A DNA stretch of 64,000 bases from assembly GCF_022095675.1 (NCBI RefSeq), contig NZ_JAHYSG010000054.1, forward strand, positions 16,489 through 80,488. Direction: 5' to 3'. This stretch comes from Dactylosporangium sp. AC04546. GTDB taxonomy: Bacteria; Actinomycetota; Actinomycetes; Mycobacteriales; Micromonosporaceae. This document shows positions 24,261-32,491 of this stretch, piece by piece (position 1 is the stretch's first letter; each line of letters opens with the position of its first letter). The notes beneath the pieces were generated by a model that was not told where the DNA came from, did no database searches, and saw only the letters and a list, made by a program, of their open reading frames with translations. The position numbers were made by a program, and so were the translations under genes.

Positions 24261-24880
24261 GCCGCGTGCACCGGGCCGGCCGGTGGGTCCTCGCCCGCGC
24301 GGCCCACGGCCCGTGGAGCACCGCGGTCCTCGCCGAGCTGGACCAGGTGACCGGCCGCTGGGCGACGGTGCGCTGGGTCGCCGGCGGCCTGCGGATCGCC
24401 TGGCGCGAGCGGCTCGGTGCCGGCTGGCGCCGGCGTGTGCTGCGCCTGGTGGCCGGGGCGGTCGTCGCCGTGGTCGCCGTCAGCCAGCTGTTGACCGTCC
24501 GCTTCATCCCGACCTCGGCGATGGAGCCGACGCTGCGCGTCGCCGACCGCGTGCTGGTCGACCGCCTCTCGTTCCGCGTCACCGGCCTGCGCCACGGCGA
24601 CCTGGTGGTCCTGACGGTCCACGACGGCGCCGACACCTTCACGATGGTGAGCCGCGTGGTCGGCCTCGCGGGCGACCGCATCTCCTGCGCTGACGGCCGC
24701 GTGTTCCGCAACAGCATCCAGCTCGACGAGCCGTACGTGCACGGCGCCGAGACCCTGTGCCTCGACGCGACCGTGCCGGAGGGCCGCGTCTACGTCATGG
24801 GCGACAACCGCCCGATGGCCCGCGACTCGCGCTACTTCGGCAGCCAGCCCGCGTCCTCGGTCTCGGGCCGCCTGCTCTGA
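24257..24880 (+). CDS. S26-type signal-peptidase-like membrane protein lacking the catalytic lysine, 207 aa
   Basis: Residues 20-50 (WSTAVLAELDQVTGRWATVRW) match the short helical region found at the start of PadR-linked actinobacterial membrane proteins. A membrane span (LRLVAGAVVAVVAVSQLL, about 63-80) is followed by an S26 peptidase domain: catalytic-type Ser87 in PTSAMEPTL, then VSRVVGLAGDRI, and the C-terminal box GDNRPMARDSRYFG. In signal peptidase I the second motif is KR(V/A)xGxPGD with the Lys as general base; here that position is Ser132. The protein may be inactive or use another base. GTG 24257 is coupled to padR. A housekeeping lepB is unlikely to be this gene. Confidence 0.78.
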   Translation: MSRVHRAGRWVLARAAHGPWSTAVLAELDQVTGRWATVRWVAGGLRIAWRERLGAGWRRRVLRLVAGAVVAVVAVSQLLTVRFIPTSAMEPTLRVADRVLVDRLSFRVTGLRHGDLVVLTVHDGADTFTMVSRVVGLAGDRISCADGRVFRNSIQLDEPYVHGAETLCLDATVPEGRVYVMGDNRPMARDSRYFGSQPASSVSGRLL

Positions 24881-25116
24881 CCCCACCCGCACCGGACGCC
24901 GTCCTCCTCGCTGTACCCACCCTCCTTGACCGGCGACTTGAACGCGGAACCCCAGACGGGATAGGCCATCGCCAGGACGCGATGATGACCATGACCAGCG
25001 TGTTCGTCCATCGCGTCCGCATGCCCCGCGACGGTACCGGGGCCCGGCAAACACCCGGTGAAGCGCGTCAGCTCGCCGCCGGTTTGAAGTCGGCCCGGGC
25101 AGGTAGGTGGGCCGGC

Positions 25117-25458
25117 ATGGCACGGACTCCGCGGGACGTCTTCGATCACCACGCCCGGGCGCTGGCCGCCGGCGACCTCGACGAGATCGTGGCGGACTTC
25201 GCCGACGACGCCGTGATGATCACCCCGGCCGGGGCATTCCGGGGGCGGGCGGCCATCCGCGAGGGGTACGCCCGGCTGTTCGAGGACCTGCCCGACGCCG
25301 AGTGGGACGTGCCGACCCGGGTCTTCGAGGGTGACGTCCTCCTGCTCGAGTGGACCGCCGTGTCCGGCGCCGTCCGGGCCGTGAGCGGGGTCGACACCTT
25401 CGTCTTCGGTGACGACGGCATCCGGGCGCAGACCGTGCGGTACACCCTCGTGCGGTAA
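25117..25458 (+). CDS. SnoaL/NTF2-like protein, 113 aa
   Basis: Small alpha+beta cone fold: PRDVFDHHARALAAGDLDEIVADFADDAVMITPAG, then RGRAAIREGYARLFEDLPDAEWDV, and strands VLLLEWTAVSG and GVDTFVFGDDGIRAQTVRY. Members include polyketide cyclases, steroid isomerases and stress proteins; no specific active site is identifiable. ATG 25117 has AGGTAGGTGG about 8 nt upstream. A GC hairpin (25464-25488) follows the stop. Confidence 0.85.
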   Translation: MARTPRDVFDHHARALAAGDLDEIVADFADDAVMITPAGAFRGRAAIREGYARLFEDLPDAEWDVPTRVFEGDVLLLEWTAVSGAVRAVSGVDTFVFGDDGIRAQTVRYTLVR

Positions 25459-25463
25459 AAAGA

Positions 25464-25488
25464 CTCCCCGGGCGGGCAACCGGGGGAG
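25464..25488 (+). terminator. Hairpin terminator after the SnoaL-like gene
   Basis: CTCCCCGG (25464-25471) can pair with CCGGGGGAG (25480-25488) with one bulge, 6 bp past the TAA stop that is followed by an A-run. It separates this gene from the ECF sigma factor gene. Confidence 0.5.
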
Positions 25489-25532
25489 GGGCAGCGGCGT
25501 GTTCCTAGGCATGGCTGGATGCCGGGGTCACG

Positions 25533-26033
25533 ATGGCTGACGAGAGCACATTCGCGGAGTTCTATCGCGGGACCTACCGCGGGCTCGTCACGCAGCTGGT
25601 CGCCTACACGGGCGACCTCGCGGAGGCGCAGGACATCGCGCAGGAGGTGTACGTCCGCGCGTGGCAGCGCTGGCGGCGGCTGAGTGCGTACGACGACCCA
25701 CGCGCCTGGGTCAGCAAGGTCGGTCACCACCTGGCGATCAGCCGCTGGCGGCGCGCGAAGGTGGCCGTGTCGACCTGGACCCGGCACGGGCCGCCCCCGC
25801 CGCCGGTCGAGCCGGACGGCGCGACGCTCGACCTGGTCAACGCGCTCAAGCGGCTGCCCGAGGCGCAGCGCCGCGCGCTCGTGCTCTTCCACCTCGGCGG
25901 CTTCTCGGTGGGCGACATCGCCCGCGTCGAGGGCGCGCCGGAGGGCACGATCAAGGCGCGCCTGTCCCGCGGGCGTCAGGCCCTCGCACCCATGCTCGCC
26001 ACCACCGACGCACTGGACGGGAGCCGGCCATGA
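25533..26033 (+). CDS. ECF RNA polymerase sigma factor (SigE-like family), 166 aa
   Basis: Sigma-2 region: FAEFYRGTYRGLVTQLVAYTGDLAEAQDIAQEVYVRAWQRW. Sigma-4 region: ALKRLPEAQRRALVLFHLGGFSVGDIARVEGAPEGTIKARLSRGRQAL. Both core regions are complete. Start ATG 25533. Its TGA overlaps the ATG of the next gene, whose product has one membrane span and is the likely anti-sigma partner. Its target promoter cannot be read from this window. Confidence 0.9.
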   Translation: MADESTFAEFYRGTYRGLVTQLVAYTGDLAEAQDIAQEVYVRAWQRWRRLSAYDDPRAWVSKVGHHLAISRWRRAKVAVSTWTRHGPPPPPVEPDGATLDLVNALKRLPEAQRRALVLFHLGGFSVGDIARVEGAPEGTIKARLSRGRQALAPMLATTDALDGSRP

Positions 26034-27109
26034 ACGCGGACAAGGCGACGCGGGCCGTCGACGAGGCGTTCGGCGCGCTGCGGACGGGGATCGAGCCGGC
26101 GGTCGCCGCGCCGCCGTCCGTCGAGCGGATCGCCGGCCGGGCCCGCCGGCGCCGGGCCGTGCGCGTCGGACTCGCAGGGGTGGCGGTGCTGGCCGTGCTC
26201 GCCGGCGGGTACGCCGCCACGGGGAGCCGGGTCGCCGGGCCGCCGCCGGACCTCCCGCCGGGCGCGAGCGCGACCCCGCCGAAGGTCGACGGCGACCGCA
26301 CCCAGGCCGCGAAGATCCCCGCCGGCTTCCTGCCGCGCGAGCGGGAGGCCCAGGGTGCGATCGACGACTTCGACTACAACAGGGACTGCTTCGGCGAGCC
26401 GGTGATGCGCCGGTCGGCCCAGCGGTTCGTCGGCGCCCAGGCGGACCAGACGGTGATCACCGAGAACCTGTACGTCTACGCGGAGGAGAACACGGCCAGG
26501 TCGGTGATGACCGGCCTGCGGCAGCGCCTGCGCGCTTGCAGCGGCTTCCCCGACGCGGCCGTCCTGCAGCCGCAGGCGAGCCCGGCCTGGGGCGACGAGG
26601 CGGCGACGATCACGCTCGCCAAGCCCGCCGACGGCGCCGGGGAGCACACCGGCGCGCGGGTGCGGTACGACGTCGTCCGGGCGGGTCCGGCGATCTTCGA
26701 GATCATGGGGTACCCGGAGATCGCGCAGATCGACCAGGACGCGCAGGGCGTCGCCGGGCGGTTGTGCTACTACGACGCCGTCTGCGTGCCCGCGGTCGGC
26801 CGGCCCGTCGCGTTGCCGAAGCTGACGAACGGCGGCGAGGCGTGGGCCGCGGTGCTGGCCGTGTTCCGCCCGGGCGAGCCGGAGGGCCTGCCGGGCGAGA
26901 GCATCGCGGCCGCGGCCGAGCTGGGCTACCGGGCGGCGCTGGTGCCGGGCGGCTGCGACGACGGCGCCGCCGTCCCGCTCGGGCTGACGGACTCGGGCAG
27001 CCGCTACACGGTGGTGTACTTCGCCAGCCGGGCGGACGCCCAGGCACTGTTGGACGCCCTGCCGCACCTGCCGGGGACGGTGGTCAAGGTCCGCACCTAC
27101 TGCCTCTGA
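26030..27109 (+). CDS. Single-span membrane protein, putative anti-sigma partner, 359 aa
   Basis: A short cytoplasmic N-terminus (about residues 1-43, ending IAGRARRRRAVRVG) precedes one membrane helix (LAGVAVLAVLAGGYAATG) and a long extracytoplasmic domain with several Cys (DFDYNRDCFGEP, LRACSGFPDA, GRLCYYDAVCVPA). It lacks the HxxxCxxC zinc anti-sigma motif, so the sigma-binding role rests on coupling with the sigma gene (ATGA overlap) and topology. Fits the actinobacterial arrangement of SigE-family sigma plus membrane protein. It converges with the lectin-like gene, 20 bp away. Confidence 0.75.
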   Translation: MNADKATRAVDEAFGALRTGIEPAVAAPPSVERIAGRARRRRAVRVGLAGVAVLAVLAGGYAATGSRVAGPPPDLPPGASATPPKVDGDRTQAAKIPAGFLPREREAQGAIDDFDYNRDCFGEPVMRRSAQRFVGAQADQTVITENLYVYAEENTARSVMTGLRQRLRACSGFPDAAVLQPQASPAWGDEAATITLAKPADGAGEHTGARVRYDVVRAGPAIFEIMGYPEIAQIDQDAQGVAGRLCYYDAVCVPAVGRPVALPKLTNGGEAWAAVLAVFRPGEPEGLPGESIAAAAELGYRAALVPGGCDDGAAVPLGLTDSGSRYTVVYFASRADAQALLDALPHLPGTVVKVRTYCL

Positions 27110-27129
27110 ACCCGGGGCGTGGCGGTGGG

Positions 27130-27615
27130 TCAGCAGCACCAGGCGGTGTTGCTGGCCCACACCGCGTAGGTGTTGTTGTCGTCGTAGATGACGAAGTTGC
27201 CGTCGTCCTGGAGGATCAGCATCCGGGCGTTCTTGTAGGTGTTGGTCGTCCAGATCACGCCGAGCTGCTGGTTGTACAGGACCAGGTTGTGGTCGGTCTG
27301 CCAGGTCATGAAGAACTGCGGCGGGCTGTTGCGGTAGGTGTTCGTCGCCCACAGCGCCGGGCCGTGGCGGCCCTGGCCCCAGTCCTGCTCGCAGAACTGG
27401 CGGTCGTAGCGGTCACACTTGTAGAGCACGAAGTTGCCGTCGTGCTGCATGGTGACGCAGGAGCTCTTCCCGCAGGTGTACGCGCCTGCGGCCCAGGCGA
27501 AGCCCGCCTGGATCCGCACGCCGGGCGGCAGTGCGTGGGCCGGCGAGGCGAACACCACCGGCGGGACGGCGAATCCCAGGACGACGGCGGCGAACCAGAG
27601 CAGCATGCGGCGCAT
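27130..27615 (-). CDS. Secreted bulb-type (D-mannose-binding) lectin-like protein, 161 aa
   Basis: Signal peptide MRRMLLWFAAVVLGFAVPPVVF with an AxA-like cleavage near SPAHALPP, then one beta-prism II lectin domain. The three carbohydrate motifs QxDxNxVxY appear as QHDGNFVLY, QTDHNLVLY and QDDGNFVIY; the first has His at the second position and the third is nearly canonical. ALWATNTY, VIWTTNTY and AVWASNTAW repeat the structural strands. It may bind mannose-type glycans outside the cell. Four Cys could form disulfides. Start ATG 27615 has GGGGGAGGT upstream. Confidence 0.88.
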   Translation of the reverse strand: MRRMLLWFAAVVLGFAVPPVVFASPAHALPPGVRIQAGFAWAAGAYTCGKSSCVTMQHDGNFVLYKCDRYDRQFCEQDWGQGRHGPALWATNTYRNSPPQFFMTWQTDHNLVLYNQQLGVIWTTNTYKNARMLILQDDGNFVIYDDNNTYAVWASNTAWCC

Positions 27616-27849
27616 ACGTACCTCCCCCGTGAGGCGTTACCCATCGACGCTCATCGCAACGTACCAGTGCGACGGCGCCGTGCGCGACCCCTACCGGACG
27701 GCGGTGGAGGAGCGGGGGACCAGGCGGCACGGGACGGTGCGCCGTCGGCGGGCGAGCCGTTGCTCTGGCCGGTTCGACGTGACCACTCTGCAACGGGTCT
27801 TGCGCTGGCATCGCGAGCTGCGTATGGTTTCGAGGCGCTTCCCGGTGCG

Positions 27850-27980
27850 CAGGTGACGGTTCCTTCATCTGAGACGCCGAATCCGTCCCCGGTTCTGGTC
27901 TCGGGAAGCCGCGCGTCACGCACCGGGTCCTCGGGACCCGCCGGTGGAGGTTCGACCCCTCCGAACGTTCGAACGTCCAA
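27850..27980 (+). ncRNA. Candidate bacterial Y RNA (YrlA-like) upstream of the Ro60 gene
   Basis: In the 389-bp gap before the Ro60-like gene, a perfect T-arm is visible: GGAGG (27946-27950), TTCGACC, CCTCC (27958-27962). Before it are a long hairpin CGGGTCC-TCG-GGACCCG (27924-27940) and a possible D-arm with stem GGTT/AGCC (27891-27894 and 27907-27910) and a GG-containing loop. A closing stem GACGGTTC (27855-27862) with GAACGTC (27971-27977) has one bulged G. Bacterial Y RNAs combine a Ro-binding stem with a tRNA-like domain and usually adjoin the Ro gene. Boundaries are guessed and no acceptor stem for a real tRNA exists. Confidence 0.42.
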
Positions 27981-28004
27981 TCTCGGCCGTGACTCAGGGG
28001 ATCA

Positions 28005-29350
28005 ATGGCGAGGTTCAACCTCAAGCTGCGCGAACACCAGAACGACGCGGCGGACTACTACGACATCGTGGCGGTCCGTCCCAGGCAGATCCTCACCGAC
28101 GAAGGGGCACCGGGGTTCGTCCGCGAACCGAAGGCCGAGCTGTTCCTGCTCGCCGTGTCCAACATGGTCGGTCAGGACACCTTCTACGAGGGCGCCGCGG
28201 AGCGCGACGCCCGGTTCCGCAACCTGGTGGCCGGCGTCGCCGTCGCCGACCCGGCCTGGTTCGCGCGGTTCGTGCCGTGGCTGCGCACCGGCGCGATGCT
28301 GCGCTCGGCCTCGGTCGTGGCCGCGCTCGAGGGCGCCCGCGCGCAGGTCGCGGCCGGCATTCCCGGCTCCCGCGGGGTCGTCAACGCGGCGCTGCAGCGG
28401 GCCGACGAGCCCGGCGAGGCGCTCGCCTACTGGCTGCGCCGCCACGGCCGGTCGCTGCCGAAGCCGGTCAAGCGCGGCATCGCCGACGCGGCGGTGCGGC
28501 TCTACGACGAGCGCAGCCTGCTCAAGTACGACACCGACGGCCGGCCCGTCCGCTTCGGCGACGTCGTCGAGCTGACCCACCCGGTGGCCCGCGACGAGCG
28601 GCAGGGCGACCTGTTCCGGCACGCGCTGAACCGGCGGCACCGCCGCGACAACCCGCTACCGGCGTCGCTGCCGACGCTGGCCGCCCGGGCCGAGCTGATG
28701 GCCCTGCCGGTGCAGCGGCGGCGGTCGGTCACCGATCCGGCGGTGCTGCGGGCGGCCGGCATGACATGGGAGGCCCTCGCGGGGTGGCGGCAGGACGAGA
28801 TGGACGCCGCCGCCTGGGAGGCGATCATCCCGTCGATGGGTTACTTCGCGCTGCTGCGCAACCTGCGCAACTTCGACCGGGCCGGCGTCAGTGCCGCCGC
28901 CGGCGAGGCGGTGGCGGCGCGGCTCCGAAACCCGGTGGAGGTCAGGCGGTCGCGGGTACCGAGGACCCCACGGTCGTGTCGTTCTCCGACGGCAGCGCGG
29001 TGTTCCCGCCGGTTCCGGGCGAGCCGGTGCTGTCCGCGGTGCGCCGGTTCCGCGAGGGCGGCTTCTTCTACGGCATGGGGACCGAGACGGAGCAGGCGCT
29101 GCGCCAGCACTACGCCGGGCACGACCGGGTCGTCATCCTCACCGACGAGCAGGCGCACGCCCACCGCTCGGCCCACGTGCTGGCGGCGATTTCGGGCCGG
29201 GCGCCCGTCTACACCTGGAACCTGGCCGGCTACCGTACCGCCCACGCTCCGGCGATCCGCCACCACCACACGTTCGGCGGCCTGTCGGACGGGGCGTTTG
29301 CGATGATTCCCCTCATCGAGTCGGCCGAGGACGGTCGCTGGCCGTTCTGA
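28005..29350 (+). pseudogene. rsr: Ro60/Rsr-like TROVE-domain protein, broken by internal deletion and frameshift
   Basis: From ATG 28005 the frame encodes an almost complete TROVE RNA-binding ring: MARFNLKLREHQNDA, FLLAVSNMVGQDTFYE, RFVPWLRTGAMLRSAS, PKPVKRGIADAAVRLYDE, YFALLRNLRNFDRAGV and NPVEVRRSR. Near 28945-28965 it shifts to another frame, which then encodes the C-terminal half of the vWA domain (HYAGHDRVVILTDEQAH, PVYTWNLAGYRTAH, HTFGGLSDGAFAMIPLIES). The intervening part, including the DxSxS metal motif, is missing, roughly 75-100 residues by comparison with known Ro proteins. Sequencing error alone cannot explain the missing segment. Confidence 0.8.
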
Positions 29351-29361
29351 AGGGGGCATCC

Positions 29362-29664
29362 GTGGAGGTCGAGTTCGACGCGGAGCTGTGGGTGTGGGAC
29401 GCGCGTCGGGACGAGAGCTGGACGTTCGTGAGCCTGCCGGTCGAAGCCTCGGACGAGATCCGTGACCGGGCGGGCGGGCTGCGCCGGGGCTTCGGCTCGC
29501 TGCGGGTGCGGGTGTCGCTCGGCGGCAGCACCTGGTCGACGTCGATCTTCCCGGACAGCGCCCGGGGCGCCTACGTGCTGCCGATCAAGCGCGCCATCCG
29601 CAAGGCCGAGTCCCTCGCCCCGGGCGACGTCGCGTCGGTCACGGTCGAGCTGGTGGACCTGTGA
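29362..29664 (+). CDS. DUF1905 domain protein, 100 aa
   Basis: Small beta-barrel-type domain: VEFDAELWVWDARRDESWTFVSLPVEASDEIRD, then GFGSLRVRVSLGGSTWSTSIFPD and GAYVLPIKRAIRKAESLAPGD, the DUF1905 pattern. Biochemical function is unknown. GTG 29362 has AAGGGGG about 5 nt upstream. Its stop overlaps the GTG of the Imm26-like gene (GTGA), so the two are coupled. It begins 11 bp after the broken Ro60 gene. Confidence 0.82.
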   Translation: MEVEFDAELWVWDARRDESWTFVSLPVEASDEIRDRAGGLRRGFGSLRVRVSLGGSTWSTSIFPDSARGAYVLPIKRAIRKAESLAPGDVASVTVELVDL

Positions 29665-30509
29665 CCGGCGATGCGGTCGTCGTGCGGTACACGTTGAGTG
29701 ACTTCTATGGCGACGAGTCCGAACGGGCCGCCGTCTACGGGCTGCAGGAGCGGCTGAGGGCGGCGCTCGACGGGGCGGGGGAGTTCGGGGGCAACGAGTT
29801 CGGCGACGGAGGGGTCACGCTCTTCCTGTACGGGCCGGACGCCGATCGGCTCTACGCCGCCGCCACACCGCTGCTGCGCGAACTGCCGTACCGGCCGGCG
29901 CGGGTGCGGCTGCGGTACGGCGACCCGCGCGACGAGGTCTGCCGGGAGGGGGACCTCGACGGTGACCTGCCGGCGGAGCGTCCCCCGGCCCGCCGGTGGA
30001 TCCGGGCCGCCGAGGGCGACGTGTTCCGCGTCCCGGTGGATGCGTCCCGGTCCGCCCTCGGGCAGGTCGTCGCGGTGTCCGGCCCCTGGGTCCTGGTCGT
30101 GATCTTCGACGAGCCCGCGTTCGACGCCGACATCCTGCTCATGGCGCTGACCTTCGACGACTGCCTCGCCGGCGGCGAGTGGCCGATCGTCGAGCGCCGG
30201 CCCGTCCGCGCCGACGTGCCGTGGCCGGTGTACAAGATGAGCGTCACGTCGATGGGGACGTTCGTCGAGGACCACTTCGGCAACAAGTTCCGCGAGGCGA
30301 CCCCGGAGGAGCGGCGCACGCTGCGGTCGCGCTCGCAGTGCTCACCGGAGGAGGTGACGGACGCGGCCCGGGCCGCGTTCGGCGTGGGGGAGTGGCTCGA
30401 CCGGTACGACTATTTCATCGTCGACCACCAGCAGACCGTCGCCCGGATCATCGGCTCCTCAGCCGATACGCTTCTTCGTGGCCACGACGTCGGCAATCAC
30501 GGTGGCTAG
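29661..30509 (+). CDS. Two-domain protein with Imm26-like C-terminal domain, 282 aa
   Basis: The N-terminal 90 residues (YTLSDFYGDESERAAVYGLQ, TLFLYGPDADRLYAAATPLL) form a ferredoxin-like region seen in small hypothetical proteins. From about residue 110 the sequence resembles Imm26 immunity proteins: GDVFRVPVDASRSALGQVVAVSG, VLVVIFDEPAFD and ADVPWPVYKMSV. A toxin-immunity role is inferred from domain resemblance only; no toxin gene adjoins. GTG 29661 is coupled to the DUF1905 gene. Its 3' 51 bp overlap the convergent DUF4241 gene. Confidence 0.65.
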   Translation: MTGDAVVVRYTLSDFYGDESERAAVYGLQERLRAALDGAGEFGGNEFGDGGVTLFLYGPDADRLYAAATPLLRELPYRPARVRLRYGDPRDEVCREGDLDGDLPAERPPARRWIRAAEGDVFRVPVDASRSALGQVVAVSGPWVLVVIFDEPAFDADILLMALTFDDCLAGGEWPIVERRPVRADVPWPVYKMSVTSMGTFVEDHFGNKFREATPEERRTLRSRSQCSPEEVTDAARAAFGVGEWLDRYDYFIVDHQQTVARIIGSSADTLLRGHDVGNHGG

Positions 30510-31997
30510 GAACTCGGCGGTGGCCTCGGGGCCGGCCGGCTTCGGCTCCGGTCGCGCGCTGTGCGTCGGGGTCGGGGTGAGGAAGACGGCAGTGTCGGGT
30601 GTGGCGGGTTGCATGGGCTTCATGTCGCGGAGGAGCAGCATGTCGGCCACCAGGCAGGTGATCGCACCATCGGCGGCGCGACCGATCCAGACCGGGTAGG
30701 AGCCGTCACCTCTTCCGCTCGGGTAGGCGATCAGATTGGTGCCCGTCTTCGGGTCGGCGGTCTCCTTCGCCGTGTCGCCGTCCGTGGCGCCGCTTTGTTG
30801 TTGCTGCTCGTATGCTGCGGCGAGGGAGTCCCGTCCGGACGCGTCCAGGAATGCGCCCGTGCCGGTGTCCACGCCGAAGCCGTAGAACTCGTCGTCGCCG
30901 AGCAGCCGTACGTCCTGCCCGGGGCGGACCGCGAGTTCCCAGCTCGCGGTGGGCTTGTCGGAGATTCGCAGCATGGCTGCGGTTGTCTCGCCCCAGCCTT
31001 TGCCCGCCCATCGCATGCCGGCGATCAGCACGGGGTAGTCTCCGGGTGGGACCGTCACCGTGAACGGCTCATCGCTGTCGAGGGTGCCGGGGTCGGCGGC
31101 GATGACCGCACCTGTGGGCACCTGCAGGGCCCCGGCGGTCGCGGGTTCGGTGACGACCGCGGTGTCGAGGTCGGTGTCGGAGAAGCGGCTGCCGGGGGTG
31201 AACAATGCCTGCAGATGGCGGGGCTGCATGCCCGACGGCGCGCGCCACAGCGGCGTTGCGGGCTCCTGGTGCGACGGTACGACCGTCACGCCACCGATGC
31301 CTCCCGCACCGGGCTCGAGGCCGAGCATCCGGCCGTGCGCGTACGCCATCCAGTCGCCGAACGGGGCCCTGCGCAGGCTGCGGTACCGCGCAGGGATGTC
31401 GTGAGCCGTCTGCAGGAGGCTGCCCTGGTCCAGCTCCACACTGGCGATGTCGCTGTCCGGCCGGGCCGTGAGGGTGAAGTGCCAGCCACGCTCGGGGAAC
31501 TCCGGCGTATCCGGGGATGCGTAACGCCACTGCTCGTAGCGGATCAGATGGAGCAGGCCGGGTTCGAGCTCGCGGAAGTCGTAGGCGCGGTCGCGGCGGC
31601 CGTGCTGCTCGAAGAGGAACAGGCCGAGGTAGTCGCGTCCCCAGTCGACCTGCAACAGCGCCTTGGGCCGTGTGTTGGTGGTGAGCAGGACCGCGTACGG
31701 ATCCCCGGCCGAATCGCGCGTCCGGGCCTCGTCCGCGTTCATCAGGCCGACGGGTTTGCGGGTCTGCGGATCCCAGCCCGCGCAGTAGATGACCTCGACT
31801 GCGCTCTCGGCGGCCACGCTCCGCTCCGACCTTCGGATCAACGACCAGCTGATCGCCACTGCCAGTCCACCCACCAGCGCCAGGCAGATCAGCAGCACCA
31901 GACCGGATCGGCGGAAGCCACGGTGTGCAGCTCGTTGGGCCCGGCCGGTCGCCACCGCTTCATCGGCGTCGTCGCCGCCGTCGTCCTGGGTCGACAT
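30459..31997 (-). CDS. Membrane-anchored DUF4241 protein, 512 aa
   Basis: A cytoplasmic N-terminus of about 30 residues and one membrane helix (LVLLICLALVGGLAVAISWSLI) lead into a large extracytoplasmic region. Residues about 300-450 match DUF4241: GDYPVLIAGMRW, AAMLRISDKPTASWELAV, FYGFGVDTGTGAFLDASG, NLIAYPSGRGDGSYPVWIG. The C-terminal tail is Pro-rich. DUF4241 has no established function. Start ATG 31997. The convergent overlap of 51 bp with the upstream Imm26-like gene is unusual and could allow antisense effects. Confidence 0.8.
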   Translation of the reverse strand: MSTQDDGGDDADEAVATGRAQRAAHRGFRRSGLVLLICLALVGGLAVAISWSLIRRSERSVAAESAVEVIYCAGWDPQTRKPVGLMNADEARTRDSAGDPYAVLLTTNTRPKALLQVDWGRDYLGLFLFEQHGRRDRAYDFRELEPGLLHLIRYEQWRYASPDTPEFPERGWHFTLTARPDSDIASVELDQGSLLQTAHDIPARYRSLRRAPFGDWMAYAHGRMLGLEPGAGGIGGVTVVPSHQEPATPLWRAPSGMQPRHLQALFTPGSRFSDTDLDTAVVTEPATAGALQVPTGAVIAADPGTLDSDEPFTVTVPPGDYPVLIAGMRWAGKGWGETTAAMLRISDKPTASWELAVRPGQDVRLLGDDEFYGFGVDTGTGAFLDASGRDSLAAAYEQQQQSGATDGDTAKETADPKTGTNLIAYPSGRGDGSYPVWIGRAADGAITCLVADMLLLRDMKPMQPATPDTAVFLTPTPTHSARPEPKPAGPEATAEFLATVIADVVATKKRIG

Positions 31998-32013
31998 GAC
32001 GTCATGATCCCAT

Positions 32014-32448
32014 TCAGTCGAGGCAGAACTCGTTGCCCTCGATGTCCTGCATCACCAGGCAGGACTCGTTGTACTCATCGGCACGCAGGAGTCGCACGCG
32101 CGTCGCGCCGAGCGCGATCAGTCGTGCGCACTCCGCCTCGAGTGCGGCCACGCGCGCCTCACCCACGAGCCCGGTGCCGACCCGCACGTCGAGATGCACC
32201 CGATTCTTGACGACCTTGCCCTCGGGCACGCGCTGGAAGAACAGTCGCGGGCCCACCCCAGCGGGGTCCATGCACGCGAACGCCGCACCCTGCCGCTCGG
32301 GCGGCAGCGCGCGATCGTAGTCGTCCCAGGAGGCGAACCCCTGCGGCGGCGGCGGTACGACGTACCCCAGCACCTCGCACCAGAACCGGGCGACGCGCTC
32401 GGGTTCTGCGCAGTCGAAGGTGACCTGGACCTGCTTGACCGGTGCCAT
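32014..32448 (-). CDS. VOC family protein, 144 aa
   Basis: Glyoxalase-fold protein of the VOC/PhnB-like actinobacterial group: VQVTFDCAEPERVARFWCEVLGYVVPPPP, then AAFACMDPAGVGPRLFFQRVPEGK, NRVHLDVRVG and YNESCLVMQDIEGNEFCLD. The VHLDV histidine and the final Glu of GNEFC are at metal-ligand positions. The loop PPPPQGFASWDDYDRALPPE is a common insertion in this group. Start ATG 32448. It lies 16 bp downstream of nothing transcribed with it clearly; the DUF4241 gene starts just beyond its stop on the same strand. Confidence 0.87.
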   Translation of the reverse strand: MAPVKQVQVTFDCAEPERVARFWCEVLGYVVPPPPQGFASWDDYDRALPPERQGAAFACMDPAGVGPRLFFQRVPEGKVVKNRVHLDVRVGTGLVGEARVAALEAECARLIALGATRVRLLRADEYNESCLVMQDIEGNEFCLD

Positions 32449-32491
32449 CGGCCCACCATAGCCGCGCGATCTTTCGTCGTCTCCACGGGCC

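Noticed and set aside
24832..25022. Possible small minus-strand gene in the gap after the signal-peptidase-like gene
   Set aside because: The frame begins in the gap and runs into the antisense of the upstream gene; no promoter or ribosome-binding site and no recognisable domain.
27870..27970. A genuine tRNA (long-variable-arm or selenocysteine type)
   Set aside because: The T-arm is perfect, but there is no matching 7-8 bp acceptor stem, no clear anticodon arm and no discriminator/CCA layout; a Y-RNA-like structure fits better.
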